Below are positions 1 through 6,779 of a stretch of 12,608 bases of DNA, piece by piece. The stretch is from NCBI GenBank assembly GCA_049514335.1, contig JBEKVE010000115.1, positions 1 through 12,608 on the forward strand, read 5' to 3'. Each line of letters begins with the position of its first letter. The first letter of the stretch is position 1. The position numbers and the translations under genes were made by a program. The DNA comes from JBEKVE01 sp049514335. Lineage in GTDB: Bacteria > Actinomycetota > Acidimicrobiia > Acidimicrobiales > UBA8190. The notes under the pieces are model-generated. The model searched no databases. It was not told the DNA's origin and was given only the letters and a program-made list of their open reading frames with translations.

Positions 1-59
1 TCCCGCGTGACGCGTCCCCCCAGGTGACAGCCATCGAAGTGGAGTCGCGGCACCGGGCG

Positions 60-77
60 TGCTCTGATACCCCCCCG
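60..77 (+). promoter_or_regulatory. Possible leaderless promoter of the pnt operon
   Basis: No purine-rich ribosome binding site lies upstream of the GTG at 77; the six bases before it are all C. A -10-like box (TGATAC at 65-70, or TCTGAT at 63-68) sits 6 to 8 bases before the GTG. That spacing would put the transcription start at or next to the start codon, as in leaderless actinobacterial mRNAs. The box is a weak match to TAnnnT and no -35 element was found, so this is tentative. Nothing else is recognisable in bases 1-76. Confidence 0.3.
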
Positions 78-1222
78 TGAAACTGGCCGTCCCCACCGAG
101 ACCCGTGCCGGCGAGCGGCGCGTGGCCCTCATCCCCGACGTGGCCGGGCGCCTGGCGGCCTCGGGGGTCGAGGTGGTGGTGCAGTCCGGGGCGGGAGCCC
201 TCGCCCACTTCCCCGACGCCGTGTACAGCGACAAGGGCGTCGTCGTCCGGGCCGGCGCGGCCGAGACCCTGGCCGGTGCCGAGCTGGTGGCCAAGGTCCA
301 GGCGCCCACCCCCGACGAGGTGGCGCTGCTGGACGAGGGGGCGACGGTCGTGAGCTTCCTGCAGCCGGCGTCCCAGCTCGACACGGTGCGGGCCCTAGTC
401 ACCCGCAAGGCCACCGCCTTCAGCCTCGACCTCGTCCCCCGCATCAGCCGGGCGCAGTCCATGGACGCGCTGTCGTCGCAGGCCACGGTGTCGGGCTATC
501 TGTCGGCCTTGGCCGGCGCCGAGCGCCTCCCCAAATTCTTCCCCATGTTCATGACCGCAGCCGGGACCGTCCCCCCCGCCAAGGTCCTCGTCCTCGGAGC
601 CGGCGTGGCCGGCCTGCAGGCCATCGCCACCGCCCGGCGCCTCGGGGCGCAGGTGCGCGCCCATGACGTGCGCGCCGCGGCCAAGGAGGAGGTGCAGTCC
701 CTGGGGGCCTCCTTCGTCGAGCTCGAGCTCGAGTCGCAAGAGGGCTCGGGTGGCTATGCCCGGGAGCAGTCCGAGGAGTACCTGGCCCGCCAGCGCGAGC
801 TGATCGGCAACGAGGTCGCCGCCGCCGATGTCGTCATCACCACCGCCGCAGTCCCGGGCCGGAAGGCTCCGGTGCTCGTGACCACGGCCATGGTGGAGCG
901 CATGGCGGAAGGGTCGGTCATCATCGACATGGCGGCCGACGGCGGGGGGAACTGCGAGCTGTCGGAGCCCGGCAAGGACGTCGTCCACAACGGGGTGGTG
1001 GTGTGCGGTCTCACCAATCCCCCGGCGGCGATGCCCACCCACGCCTCGTTCCTCTACTCCCGCAACGTCGCCAACTTCCTGGCCCTCCTCATCACCGACG
1101 GGGAGCTGCGACCCGACTTCGACGACGAGATCGTGGCGGGAAGCTGTGTGGTGCGCGCCGGTGAGGTCGTCCACCAACCGACAGCCGAGCTCCTCGGAAC
1201 GGCTGGGAAGGAGGCACCGTGA
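77..1222 (+). CDS. pntAA: NAD(P) transhydrogenase subunit alpha part 1 (PntAA, NAD(H)-binding)
   Basis: This is the soluble, NAD(H)-binding domain I of proton-translocating transhydrogenase. It passes hydride between NAD(H) and the NADP(H) held by PntB on the cytoplasmic face. Its 381 residues match the stand-alone alpha-1 subunit of split enzymes such as that of Rhodospirillum rubrum. The N-terminus is the typical alanine dehydrogenase/PNT domain (KLAVPTETRAGERRVALIPD). The RISRAQSMD motif at residues 122-130 corresponds to the loop contacting the nicotinamide. A Rossmann motif GAGVAG lies at 174-179, with Asp197 in AHDVR at the end of the second strand, as expected for NAD specificity. No membrane segments follow, so the subunit is split. 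The start is GTG without a ribosome binding site, probably leaderless. The stop overlaps the pntAB start by 4 bp. Family assignment is firm; the exact start is less so. Confidence 0.96.
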   Translation: MKLAVPTETRAGERRVALIPDVAGRLAASGVEVVVQSGAGALAHFPDAVYSDKGVVVRAGAAETLAGAELVAKVQAPTPDEVALLDEGATVVSFLQPASQLDTVRALVTRKATAFSLDLVPRISRAQSMDALSSQATVSGYLSALAGAERLPKFFPMFMTAAGTVPPAKVLVLGAGVAGLQAIATARRLGAQVRAHDVRAAAKEEVQSLGASFVELELESQEGSGGYAREQSEEYLARQRELIGNEVAAADVVITTAAVPGRKAPVLVTTAMVERMAEGSVIIDMAADGGGNCELSEPGKDVVHNGVVVCGLTNPPAAMPTHASFLYSRNVANFLALLITDGELRPDFDDEIVAGSCVVRAGEVVHQPTAELLGTAGKEAP

Positions 1223-1596
1223 CGGCTGCGGCCGGTCCCGGCCTCATGGGCTTCATCACCGTGTTCGTGCTGGCGGCCTTCGTCGGCTTCGAGGTCATCT
1301 CCAAGGTGCCGAGCGTCCTGCACACCCCCCTCATGTCGGGGAGCAACGCCATCCACGGCATCATCCTGGTGGGCACCATGCTCGTGCTGGGCGAGGCGCA
1401 CGGTGCTGCCCAGCTGACGCTGGGGTTCCTGGCCGTGGTGCTCGCCACGTTGAACGTCGTGGGCGGCTTCGTCGTGACCGACCGCATGCTCGAGATGTTC
1501 AAGGCCAAGCCGACCGACCGCAAGGCGGCACGCCGTGACGCCGACGGCGCCGGCGACGCCGGTGGCGGGGTCCCGGGTTCGGGGAAGGCGTCGTGA
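1219..1596 (+). CDS. pntAB: NAD(P) transhydrogenase subunit alpha part 2 (PntAB, membrane)
   Basis: This small membrane subunit supplies part of the proton channel (domain II) of the transhydrogenase. Its 125 residues show three hydrophobic segments, at about 9-27, 44-60 and 64-86. Between the first two is the family signature LHTPLMSGSNAIHG. The tail after residue 87 is hydrophilic and rich in Asp, Gly and Ala; it is probably disordered. The GTG start is preceded by a strong ribosome binding site, AAGGAGG at 1208-1214, four bases upstream. The start overlaps the pntAA stop as GTGA, and the gene's own stop overlaps the pntB start the same way. Tight translational coupling would suit fixed subunit stoichiometry (inference). 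The order pntAA-pntAB-pntB is the usual one for three-polypeptide enzymes. Confidence 0.95.
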   Translation: MTAAAGPGLMGFITVFVLAAFVGFEVISKVPSVLHTPLMSGSNAIHGIILVGTMLVLGEAHGAAQLTLGFLAVVLATLNVVGGFVVTDRMLEMFKAKPTDRKAARRDADGAGDAGGGVPGSGKAS

Positions 1597-2987
1597 GCCG
1601 CGCCACCGCCACTGATCTCGTCTACCTGATCGCCATCATCGGCTTCTTCCTGGCGCTCAAGGGGCTGAGCTCGCCCAAGCGGGCCCGTCTCGGGAACATC
1701 GCCGGGGCCGTCGGCATGCTCATCGCCGTGGCCTGGACGTTCTCGCTGCCCCAGGTGTACTCGCACACGAAGAACCTGGTCCTCATCATCGTGGCCATCG
1801 CCATAGGCGCCGCCCTGGCCGTGCCCGCCGCCCGCCTCGTGAAGATGACGGCCATGCCGCAGATGGTGGCCATCTTCAACGGCGTGGGCGGTGGCGCCGC
1901 CGCCCTGGTGTCGCTCACCGAGTTCATCTCCCTGAACGGCAAGACCCTGGCGGTCTACAAGATCTGCGAGATCCTCTTCGGCGTCCTGGTGGGTTCGGTC
2001 TCCTTCGCCGGGAGCGCCGTGGCCTTCGCCAAGCTCCAGGAGCTCATGACCGGGCGGCCCATCACCTATCCCGGCCAGCAGCCCATCAACGCCACCATCG
2101 GGCTCGCCATCGTCGCCCTTCTGGTGGTGACCGTGGTCACCGCCAGCACCGCGGTCCTCGTCGTCGTGCTCGTCCTGTCGCTCGTCCTCGGGGCGATCTT
2201 CGTCCTCCCCATCGGGGGGGCCGACACGCCGGTGCTCATCTCGCTGCTCAACGCCTTTACCGGCCTGGCCGTGGCGGCGTCGGGCTTCACCCTCAACAGC
2301 ACCCTGCTCATCGTGGCTGGCACCCTCGTCGGCGCCTCGGGGACGCTGCTCACCCGCATGATGAGCCAGGCCATGGGACGCTCGCTGCCCAACATCCTCT
2401 TCAGCGCCTTCGGTTCGGTCATCACGGCCGGCACCGGCCCCGAGGTCGAGGGCCGGTCGGTGCGCTCGGGCACGGCGGAGGACATCGGGGTGCTGCTCGC
2501 CTACGCCCGCCGGGTCGCCATCGTGCCGGGCTACGGGCTGGCCGTGGCGCAGGCCCAGCACACCGCACGCGAGCTGGCGGACGCACTCGCCGCCCGGGGC
2601 GTCGAGGTGTACTACGCCATCCACCCCGTGGCGGGCCGGATGCCGGGCCACATGAACGTGCTCCTGGCCGAGGCCAACGTCCCTTACGACCAGCTCGAGG
2701 AGATGGACCAGGCCAACACCGAGATGCCCACCACCGACGTGGCGCTCGTGGTGGGGGCCAACGACACCGTGAACCCGGCGGCCAAGAACTCGCCCGGTAG
2801 CCCCATCTTCGGCATGCCCATCATCAACGTGGACCAGGCGGAGAACATCATCTTCCTCAAGCGCTCCATGCGACCGGGCTTCGCCGGCATCGACAACGAG
2901 CTGCTGTACGACCCCAAGACCACCATGCTCTTCGGCGACGCAAAGGACTCGCTGTCCAAGCTGGTGAGCGCGGTCAAAGCGGCCTGA
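1593..2987 (+). CDS. pntB: NAD(P) transhydrogenase subunit beta (PntB)
   Basis: PntB carries the remaining membrane helices of the proton channel and the NADP(H)-binding domain III. The length of 464 residues is normal. Residues 1 to about 265 are mostly hydrophobic helices, including the conserved stretch around NGVGGGAAALVSLTEF. A hinge with GRSLPNILFSAFG leads into the soluble domain. Domain III shows the NADP-binding GYG turn at 313-315 (PGYGLAVAQAQH), then HPVAGRMPGHMNVLLAEA, GANDTVNPAA and the KRSM segment that contacts the NADP phosphate in known structures. The GTG start follows GGGGAAGG at 1581-1588, four bases away, and overlaps the pntAB stop. With the two upstream genes it forms a complete enzyme using the proton gradient to make NADPH. 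All motifs expected are present; no defect was seen. Confidence 0.96.
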   Translation: MSRATATDLVYLIAIIGFFLALKGLSSPKRARLGNIAGAVGMLIAVAWTFSLPQVYSHTKNLVLIIVAIAIGAALAVPAARLVKMTAMPQMVAIFNGVGGGAAALVSLTEFISLNGKTLAVYKICEILFGVLVGSVSFAGSAVAFAKLQELMTGRPITYPGQQPINATIGLAIVALLVVTVVTASTAVLVVVLVLSLVLGAIFVLPIGGADTPVLISLLNAFTGLAVAASGFTLNSTLLIVAGTLVGASGTLLTRMMSQAMGRSLPNILFSAFGSVITAGTGPEVEGRSVRSGTAEDIGVLLAYARRVAIVPGYGLAVAQAQHTARELADALAARGVEVYYAIHPVAGRMPGHMNVLLAEANVPYDQLEEMDQANTEMPTTDVALVVGANDTVNPAAKNSPGSPIFGMPIINVDQAENIIFLKRSMRPGFAGIDNELLYDPKTTMLFGDAKDSLSKLVSAVKAA

Positions 2988-3052
2988 CCGCCACCGGGGG
3001 TCCGTCGCTGGGGTGACAGCCCGCTCCCCGGTCCGAGCGTCCGGGCATGGCC

Positions 3053-3058
3053 TAGTCT
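3053..3058 (+). promoter_or_regulatory. Candidate -10 box (TAGTCT) for the glycosidase gene
   Basis: TAGTCT fits the actinobacterial TAnnnT -10 pattern. It lies in the 139-base gap between pntB and the glycosidase gene and would start transcription near 3065-3067, giving a leader of about 60 bases. No convincing -35 element was found. If it is real, an alternative upstream GTG at 3013 could not be the translation start. The rest of the gap holds only the inverted repeat annotated separately. Confidence 0.4.
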
Positions 3059-3090
3059 GGGGCCGAGGGCCACGCCGAGCCCGGCGGGGT

Positions 3091-3119
3091 CTCGGACAGG
3101 TCAGGGGTTCCTGTCCGAG
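3091..3119 (+). promoter_or_regulatory. Perfect 10-bp inverted repeat in the glycosidase leader
   Basis: CTCGGACAGG at 3091-3100 is repeated as its exact reverse complement at 3110-3119, with a 9-base loop (TCAGGGGTT). One more U-G pair is possible at 3090/3120. The 3' arm includes the first bases of the GAGGGGG ribosome binding site, and the ATG follows 8 bases after the stem. As RNA it could hide the ribosome binding site; as DNA it could be an operator. It has no T-run after it, so it is not a typical terminator, although it might still end the pnt transcript. Confidence 0.6.
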
Positions 3120-3123
3120 GGGG
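3117..3123 (+). promoter_or_regulatory. Ribosome binding site that sets the glycosidase start
   Basis: GAGGGGG precedes the ATG at 3127 by three bases (six if only GAGG pairs). Together with the signal peptide beginning right after this ATG, it favours 3127 over the in-frame GTG at 3013, which has no comparable site. Confidence 0.55.
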
Positions 3124-3126
3124 TGC

Positions 3127-5376
3127 ATGGTGGGGAATGCGGGTATCAGACGGCGCGCCCGACGCGCCGCTGTGGCCGTCGTCTGCCTGGGTGTGGCGCT
3201 GTGCGTCGCCGTGCCCGCGGCGGGAGCGAGCCCCCATCGGGCCCCCGCGCACAGGGCCCCTGCACACCGGACCCCTGCGCACAGGGCCACTGCACACCGG
3301 ACCGCCGTGCACGCCAAGCGGGCCCGCAGCGGGGACGGCGCCACGTCGTGTCCGTGGGTGACCTCCACCGCTTCCCCGGCCGCCCGGGCCGCCATGGTCG
3401 TGGCCAAGATGAGCATCCAACAGCTCGACGACATGGTCCACCGCGTTCCCGGCCCCTACGAGGGCAACACCATGGCCATTCCCTCGCTGTGCGTGCCGGC
3501 GCTGTCGATGTCGGGTGGGCCCGACGGGGCGGGACCGCACCTGAGCGGCGTGACCCAGCTGCCGGACGCAGCCAGCGCCGCGGCCACCTGGGACCCCGCC
3601 ACCGTGGAGCAGTTCGGCGCCGTGACCGGCAGCGAGCTGGCGGGCAAGGGCGTCGACGTCGAGCTCGGTCCCACCGTCAACATCGTGCGCGATCCCCGCT
3701 GGGGACGGGCCTTCGAGTCCTACGGCGAGGACCCCTACCTGTCGGGCCAGATCGCCGCGGCCGACATCCAGGGGGTCCAGAGCCAGGGGCCCATCGCCAT
3801 GGTCAAGCACTTCGCGCTCTACAACCAGGAGACGTACCGCAACACGGCCAAAGACGACGTCATCGTGTCCGACCGGGTCGCCCACGAGATCTACCTCCCC
3901 CAGTTCCAGGCGGCCATCGACCAGGGCGGGGCCGGAGCGGTGATGTGCTCCTACGCCACCATCAACGGCGTGGACGCCTGCCAGGACCCCTACCTCACCA
4001 CCATCCTCGACGACCAGTGGGCATTCCCCGGCTTCGTGATGTCGGACGGCGGGGCCACCCACTCCACCGTCCAAGCCGCCAACGCCGGGCTCGACGACAT
4101 GGAGAGCCGAGGCGGCCAGCACTTCGGTGCGCCCCTGGTGCGCGCCGTGGACAACGGTCAGGTGGCCTTGAGCACCCTGAAGGAAATGGCCACGCGCGTG
4201 CTCACGACCATGTTCGCCTTCGGTCTCTTCAACCGCCCCGCCACGGGGTCGATCAACGCCACGGTCACCTCCAGCGCCCACGCCGCCGAGGCCCGGGCCG
4301 TCGCCGACGAGGGGACGGTGCTCCTCAAGGACACCGGCGCCGTCCTGCCCTTGGCGGCCGGCACCCCGTCGATCGCCGTGATCGGTGACGACGGCGGCTC
4401 GGGGGCGATCGTGGCGGGAACCGGGAGCAGCCATGTGGTCACGCCCGACCTCGTGACGCCGTACCAGGGCATCACCGCCGCGGCCGGCGCCGGCACCCGC
4501 GTGACCTACGCCCGGGGCAACTCCCCGAGCGAGCCCGACGGCAACCCCGGGTTGCAGGCCCAGGCCGCGGCGGCGGCGCGCAGGGCCACGGTGGCCGTCG
4601 TGTTCGCCGGCCTGCCCGAGGCGGAGGGATCCGACCTGAACAACATCAACCTGACGACGGCCGACAACGACCTCATCAGCGCCGTGGCAGCGGCGAACCC
4701 CAACACCGTCGTGGTGCTCAACACCGGCTCGGCCGTCACCATGCCGTGGTTGCGCTCGGTCAAGGCGGTGGTCGAGGCCTGGTACCCCGGGCAGGAGGAC
4801 GGCAACGCCATCGCCGACATCCTCTTCGGCAAGGTCGACCCGTCGGGGAAGCTCCCCGTCACGTTCCCCGTGAGCCTGGCCGACGTCCCCGCATCGACGC
4901 CGGCGCAGTGGCCCGGGGTGGGCGGGAAGGTCGAGTACTCCGAGGGCCTCCTCGTCGGCTACCGCTGGTACGACGCCAAGGGGATCACGCCGCTGTTCCC
5001 CTTCGGGTTCGGGCTCTCCTACACCTCGTTCGCGTTCTCGAACCTGGTGGTGGCGCCCACGCTCGCACCGGGAGCCACCGCCACGGTCAGCGTCGACGTC
5101 ACCAACACGGGGAGGGTCACCGGGGCGGAGACGGTGCAGGCCTACGTGGGGGACCCGGCGTCGGTGGGCGAGCCCCCCGAACAGCTGAAGGGATTCGACA
5201 AGGTCACCCTGGCTCCGGGCCAGACCGCCACGGTGAGCCTCCCGCTCGGACCGCAGTCCTTCTCCACCTGGGACTCCGCCACCCAGTCGTGGACCGAGGC
5301 GACCGGGCAGTACAGCGTCATGGTCGGCGACTCGTCGAGCAACCTGCCCGAGGTGGCGACGGTGGCGATCGGCTGA
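3127..5376 (+). CDS. Exported glycoside hydrolase family 3 protein (beta-glucosidase type)
   Basis: This is a 749-residue GH3 enzyme that should remove terminal beta-linked sugars (glucose, or possibly xylose) outside the cell. Residues 1-34 form a signal peptide: Arg-rich start, hydrophobic core, AGA cleavage site. An Ala-His-Arg-Pro repeat follows at about 36-64. The catalytic barrel contains GPTVNIVRDPRWGRAFESYG and the KHF motif (AMVKHFALYN). The nucleophile is Asp307 in GFVMSDGGATHS; the usual Trp after it is Gly here. The second domain begins near 396 (LLKDTGAVLPL). Glu500 in EGSDLNNINL is the likely acid/base. A C-terminal fibronectin III-like domain runs from about 625, starting at FPFGFGLSYTSF. 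A longer form from GTG 3013 is open but would bury the signal peptide. The gene stands alone and converges with the PIN-TRAM gene. Substrate cannot be fixed from sequence. Confidence 0.92.
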   Translation: MVGNAGIRRRARRAAVAVVCLGVALCVAVPAAGASPHRAPAHRAPAHRTPAHRATAHRTAVHAKRARSGDGATSCPWVTSTASPAARAAMVVAKMSIQQLDDMVHRVPGPYEGNTMAIPSLCVPALSMSGGPDGAGPHLSGVTQLPDAASAAATWDPATVEQFGAVTGSELAGKGVDVELGPTVNIVRDPRWGRAFESYGEDPYLSGQIAAADIQGVQSQGPIAMVKHFALYNQETYRNTAKDDVIVSDRVAHEIYLPQFQAAIDQGGAGAVMCSYATINGVDACQDPYLTTILDDQWAFPGFVMSDGGATHSTVQAANAGLDDMESRGGQHFGAPLVRAVDNGQVALSTLKEMATRVLTTMFAFGLFNRPATGSINATVTSSAHAAEARAVADEGTVLLKDTGAVLPLAAGTPSIAVIGDDGGSGAIVAGTGSSHVVTPDLVTPYQGITAAAGAGTRVTYARGNSPSEPDGNPGLQAQAAAAARRATVAVVFAGLPEAEGSDLNNINLTTADNDLISAVAAANPNTVVVLNTGSAVTMPWLRSVKAVVEAWYPGQEDGNAIADILFGKVDPSGKLPVTFPVSLADVPASTPAQWPGVGGKVEYSEGLLVGYRWYDAKGITPLFPFGFGLSYTSFAFSNLVVAPTLAPGATATVSVDVTNTGRVTGAETVQAYVGDPASVGEPPEQLKGFDKVTLAPGQTATVSLPLGPQSFSTWDSATQSWTEATGQYSVMVGDSSSNLPEVATVAIG
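3247..3306 (+). repeat. Two tandem 30-bp repeats encoding AHRxP units
   Basis: Two adjacent 30-bp copies (3247-3276 and 3277-3306) begin GCGCACAGGG and differ at 3 positions. They encode four of the five-residue units (AHRAP, AHRTP, AHRAT, AHRTA) directly after the predicted signal peptide cleavage site. The coding unit is 15 bp, so the number of units could change without a frameshift. Confidence 0.85.
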
Positions 5377-5410
5377 CGTCGCCGCCGGGAACCGGCCGGT
5401 GGCGTCGTCA
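5374..5410. terminator. Stop-to-stop hairpin, probable bidirectional terminator
   Basis: Bases 5374-5388 pair with 5396-5410 around a 7-base loop: 13 Watson-Crick pairs, one G-U pair and one T-T mismatch. The outermost three bases of each arm are the stop codons of the two convergent genes (TGA of the glycosidase, TGA of the PIN-TRAM gene on the other strand). The position suits a terminator acting in both directions. There is no T-run on either side, which is common in high-GC actinobacteria but leaves the function unproven. Confidence 0.6.
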
Positions 5411-6481
5411 GCCCGTCCTCGTGCGTTGGGCCAGGGTGGGCCCGCCTTCGAACAGGCGGGCGAAGAACAGGAGCCCCTGTGACGTCTGGCGCGCCGCGGA
5501 CACGACCACCTCGATCTCACCTTGTCCCACGAGGTGGGCGGCGTCATTGACGACGACCATGTCGCCCTCGGGCAGGTACCCCACCGCCTGGCGCGCCTGC
5601 CGTCCTTCCTTCACGAGGTCGATGACGAGGTGCTCCCCGGGAGGATGATCGGGCGTGAGCTCGACGGCCAACCGGCGGAAGTCCACGACCTCTAGATCCT
5701 CCGCCACGGCGCGCTCGGCCGCATCGACGGAGCACGTGGCCAGCCGCACGTGCAGCCGGTGCGCCACGGCGATCACGCGGTCCACCGTGTCGTCGAACTG
5801 GGGGACCTCGTCCTCGGTGATGAGCACGTCCACGCCCATGGCGCGCAGTGCCTCGACGGCCTCGAGCCCTCGCCGGGCCCGACGCGAGGCCACCGGGTCG
5901 GGGCCCTCTGACATGGCCCGGACCTCGTCGGCCACGAACCGGGGGAGCACCACCCCCCCACCGAGCAGGCCGGCGCGGCCCAGCACCATGAGGTACCGGT
6001 CCATCACCGCCGAGCTGTCGAGCAGCAAGGCGGTGGGCGGCGGCGGGTGCGCCGGTCGGTCGAGCAGATGGGACATGCCGGCGGCGCGCACGATCTCCTT
6101 GCCCTTGGTGACGCCGATGCGCACACCGCTCACGCACAGCACCCAGGCGAAGGCCGACACGAGCGGGTAGTCGATGCTCGAGTGGACCAGGGCGATCACG
6201 GGGAGCCCGGCCACGAGGCCGAGCAGGAGCCCGGTCGTGCCGACGACCGACCCGGCGAAGACCTCACTGGCGGGCATGGCGCGCAGCTCGCCCACCGCAC
6301 CGCGCATGCCCTTGTCGATGAAGCGCCCGATGACGCCGCCGAGGAGGTAGGAGAAAAGGGCGCCGAGGGTGATCCCGACGACGGGCGCGGTCGTGTGCGG
6401 GCCGACGCGGTTGCCCACAGCAAGGCCACCGATCGTGCCCGCGATGACCAGGAGAAGCCGGAATACCTCTACGAAAATCAC
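5408..6481 (-). CDS. Membrane-anchored PIN-TRAM domain protein (YacL-like)
   Basis: The 357-residue product resembles Bacillus YacL: membrane helices, then a PIN nuclease domain, then a TRAM RNA-binding domain. Hydrophobic segments lie at about 2-22, 31-54, 73-99 and 105-122. The PIN domain begins at LLLDSSAVMD with Asp155; Glu186 (FVADEVRAM) and Asp234 (DDTVDRVIAVA) fit the other acidic positions. The usual final T-N-D is T-C-S (249-251), with Asp253 two residues later, so the metal site looks altered. The TRAM-type end covers about 280-342 (PGEHLVIDLVKEG, QTSQGLLFFARL). I chose GTG 6481 because the membrane helix begins there as in YacL, and AGGGGG lies nine bases upstream. A start at ATG 6595 would add 38 charged residues. 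Family known; cellular RNA target unknown. Confidence 0.88.
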   Translation of the reverse strand: MIFVEVFRLLLVIAGTIGGLAVGNRVGPHTTAPVVGITLGALFSYLLGGVIGRFIDKGMRGAVGELRAMPASEVFAGSVVGTTGLLLGLVAGLPVIALVHSSIDYPLVSAFAWVLCVSGVRIGVTKGKEIVRAAGMSHLLDRPAHPPPPTALLLDSSAVMDRYLMVLGRAGLLGGGVVLPRFVADEVRAMSEGPDPVASRRARRGLEAVEALRAMGVDVLITEDEVPQFDDTVDRVIAVAHRLHVRLATCSVDAAERAVAEDLEVVDFRRLAVELTPDHPPGEHLVIDLVKEGRQARQAVGYLPEGDMVVVNDAAHLVGQGEIEVVVSAARQTSQGLLFFARLFEGGPTLAQRTRTG

Positions 6482-6564
6482 GGGATAAGGCCCCCTACCG
6501 CCTTTGGGACGCTCCTTCCAGGCTGCCCAACGCGCTCGAATTTCTCCTCTGTGAGTCGACACAT
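6478..6564 (-). CDS. Possible 28-residue upstream ORF coupled to the PIN-TRAM gene
   Basis: An ATG at 6564 on the minus strand opens 28 codons beginning MCRLTEEKFE. Its TGA overlaps the GTG start of the PIN-TRAM gene as GTGA, the same junction style used by the pnt genes and the DUF58/transglutaminase pair. GGAAGG directly abuts the ATG, too close for a good ribosome binding site. A stronger AGAGGAG lies inside the ORF with no sensible start after it. No homologue is recognised and no function is claimed. It may be a leader peptide, or chance in a spacer. If the PIN-TRAM gene really starts at ATG 6595, this frame is only a shadow of its first codons. Confidence 0.3.
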   Translation of the reverse strand: MCRLTEEKFERVGQPGRSVPKAVGGLIP

Positions 6565-6779
6565 CCTTCCGACACCTGTAGTGGGAGTCGGTCACCGGGG
6601 CCTGGCCGATTTCTCAACGGATCAACATGTCTCGTTTCCCGCTCAAGATCGCTGCCCGCCGCCTGCCCCGGCGGACATTGCGGTTCGATGACGGACCGGG
6701 GGTCGGCCTGTGTGTCGCCGGCTGTGCCCACCCGACGCGCACTACCTCGGAGGATCCCGGGCACGTAGGCTCCCCCGAC
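6565..6779. other. Divergent intergenic region between PIN-TRAM and moxR
   Basis: About 215 bases separate the two divergent units (298 if the upstream ORF is not real). The half nearer the PIN-TRAM gene is less GC-rich than the coding sequence around it, as expected for promoter DNA. The only convincing element is the TAGGCT box before moxR. No clear minus-strand -10/-35 pair was found; TACAGG at about 6575-6580 on that strand is a poor candidate. The moxR frame is open back to ATG 6627, but that stretch has no conserved-looking residues. Confidence 0.5.
6766..6771 (+). promoter_or_regulatory. -10 box (TAGGCT) for a leaderless moxR transcript
   Basis: TAGGCT matches TAnnnT and ends eight bases before the A of the ATG at 6780, so transcription would begin at the start codon itself. 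The bases between are pyrimidine-rich with no ribosome binding site, as expected for a leaderless mRNA. This supports 6780 over the in-frame ATG at 6627. No -35 element is obvious. Confidence 0.5.

Noticed and set aside
717..736. Repeated TCGAGC units within pntAA
   Set aside because: They simply encode Glu-Leu-Glu-Leu-Glu with preferred codons and keep the reading frame; no repeat element is implied.
3013..3126. GTG 3013 as the glycosidase start
   Set aside because: It would put 38 residues before the signal peptide, start upstream of the likely promoter, and lacks a ribosome binding site. ATG 3127 has all three in order.
1092..3434. A 780-codon open frame on the minus strand across the pnt genes
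   Set aside because: The translation is dominated by His, Asp, Gly and Arg in the pattern typical of the antisense of GC-rich genes, while the plus strand encodes clear PntAA, PntAB and PntB motifs.
3052..5547. An 831-codon open frame on the minus strand opposite the glycosidase
   Set aside because: It is antisense shadow coding with no recognisable domain. The plus strand carries full GH3 motifs.
6482..6595. ATG 6595 as the start of the PIN-TRAM gene
   Set aside because: It adds 38 charged residues before a membrane helix that begins the protein in YacL-like homologues, and only a weak ribosome binding site precedes it. GTG 6481 fits better, though this is not certain.
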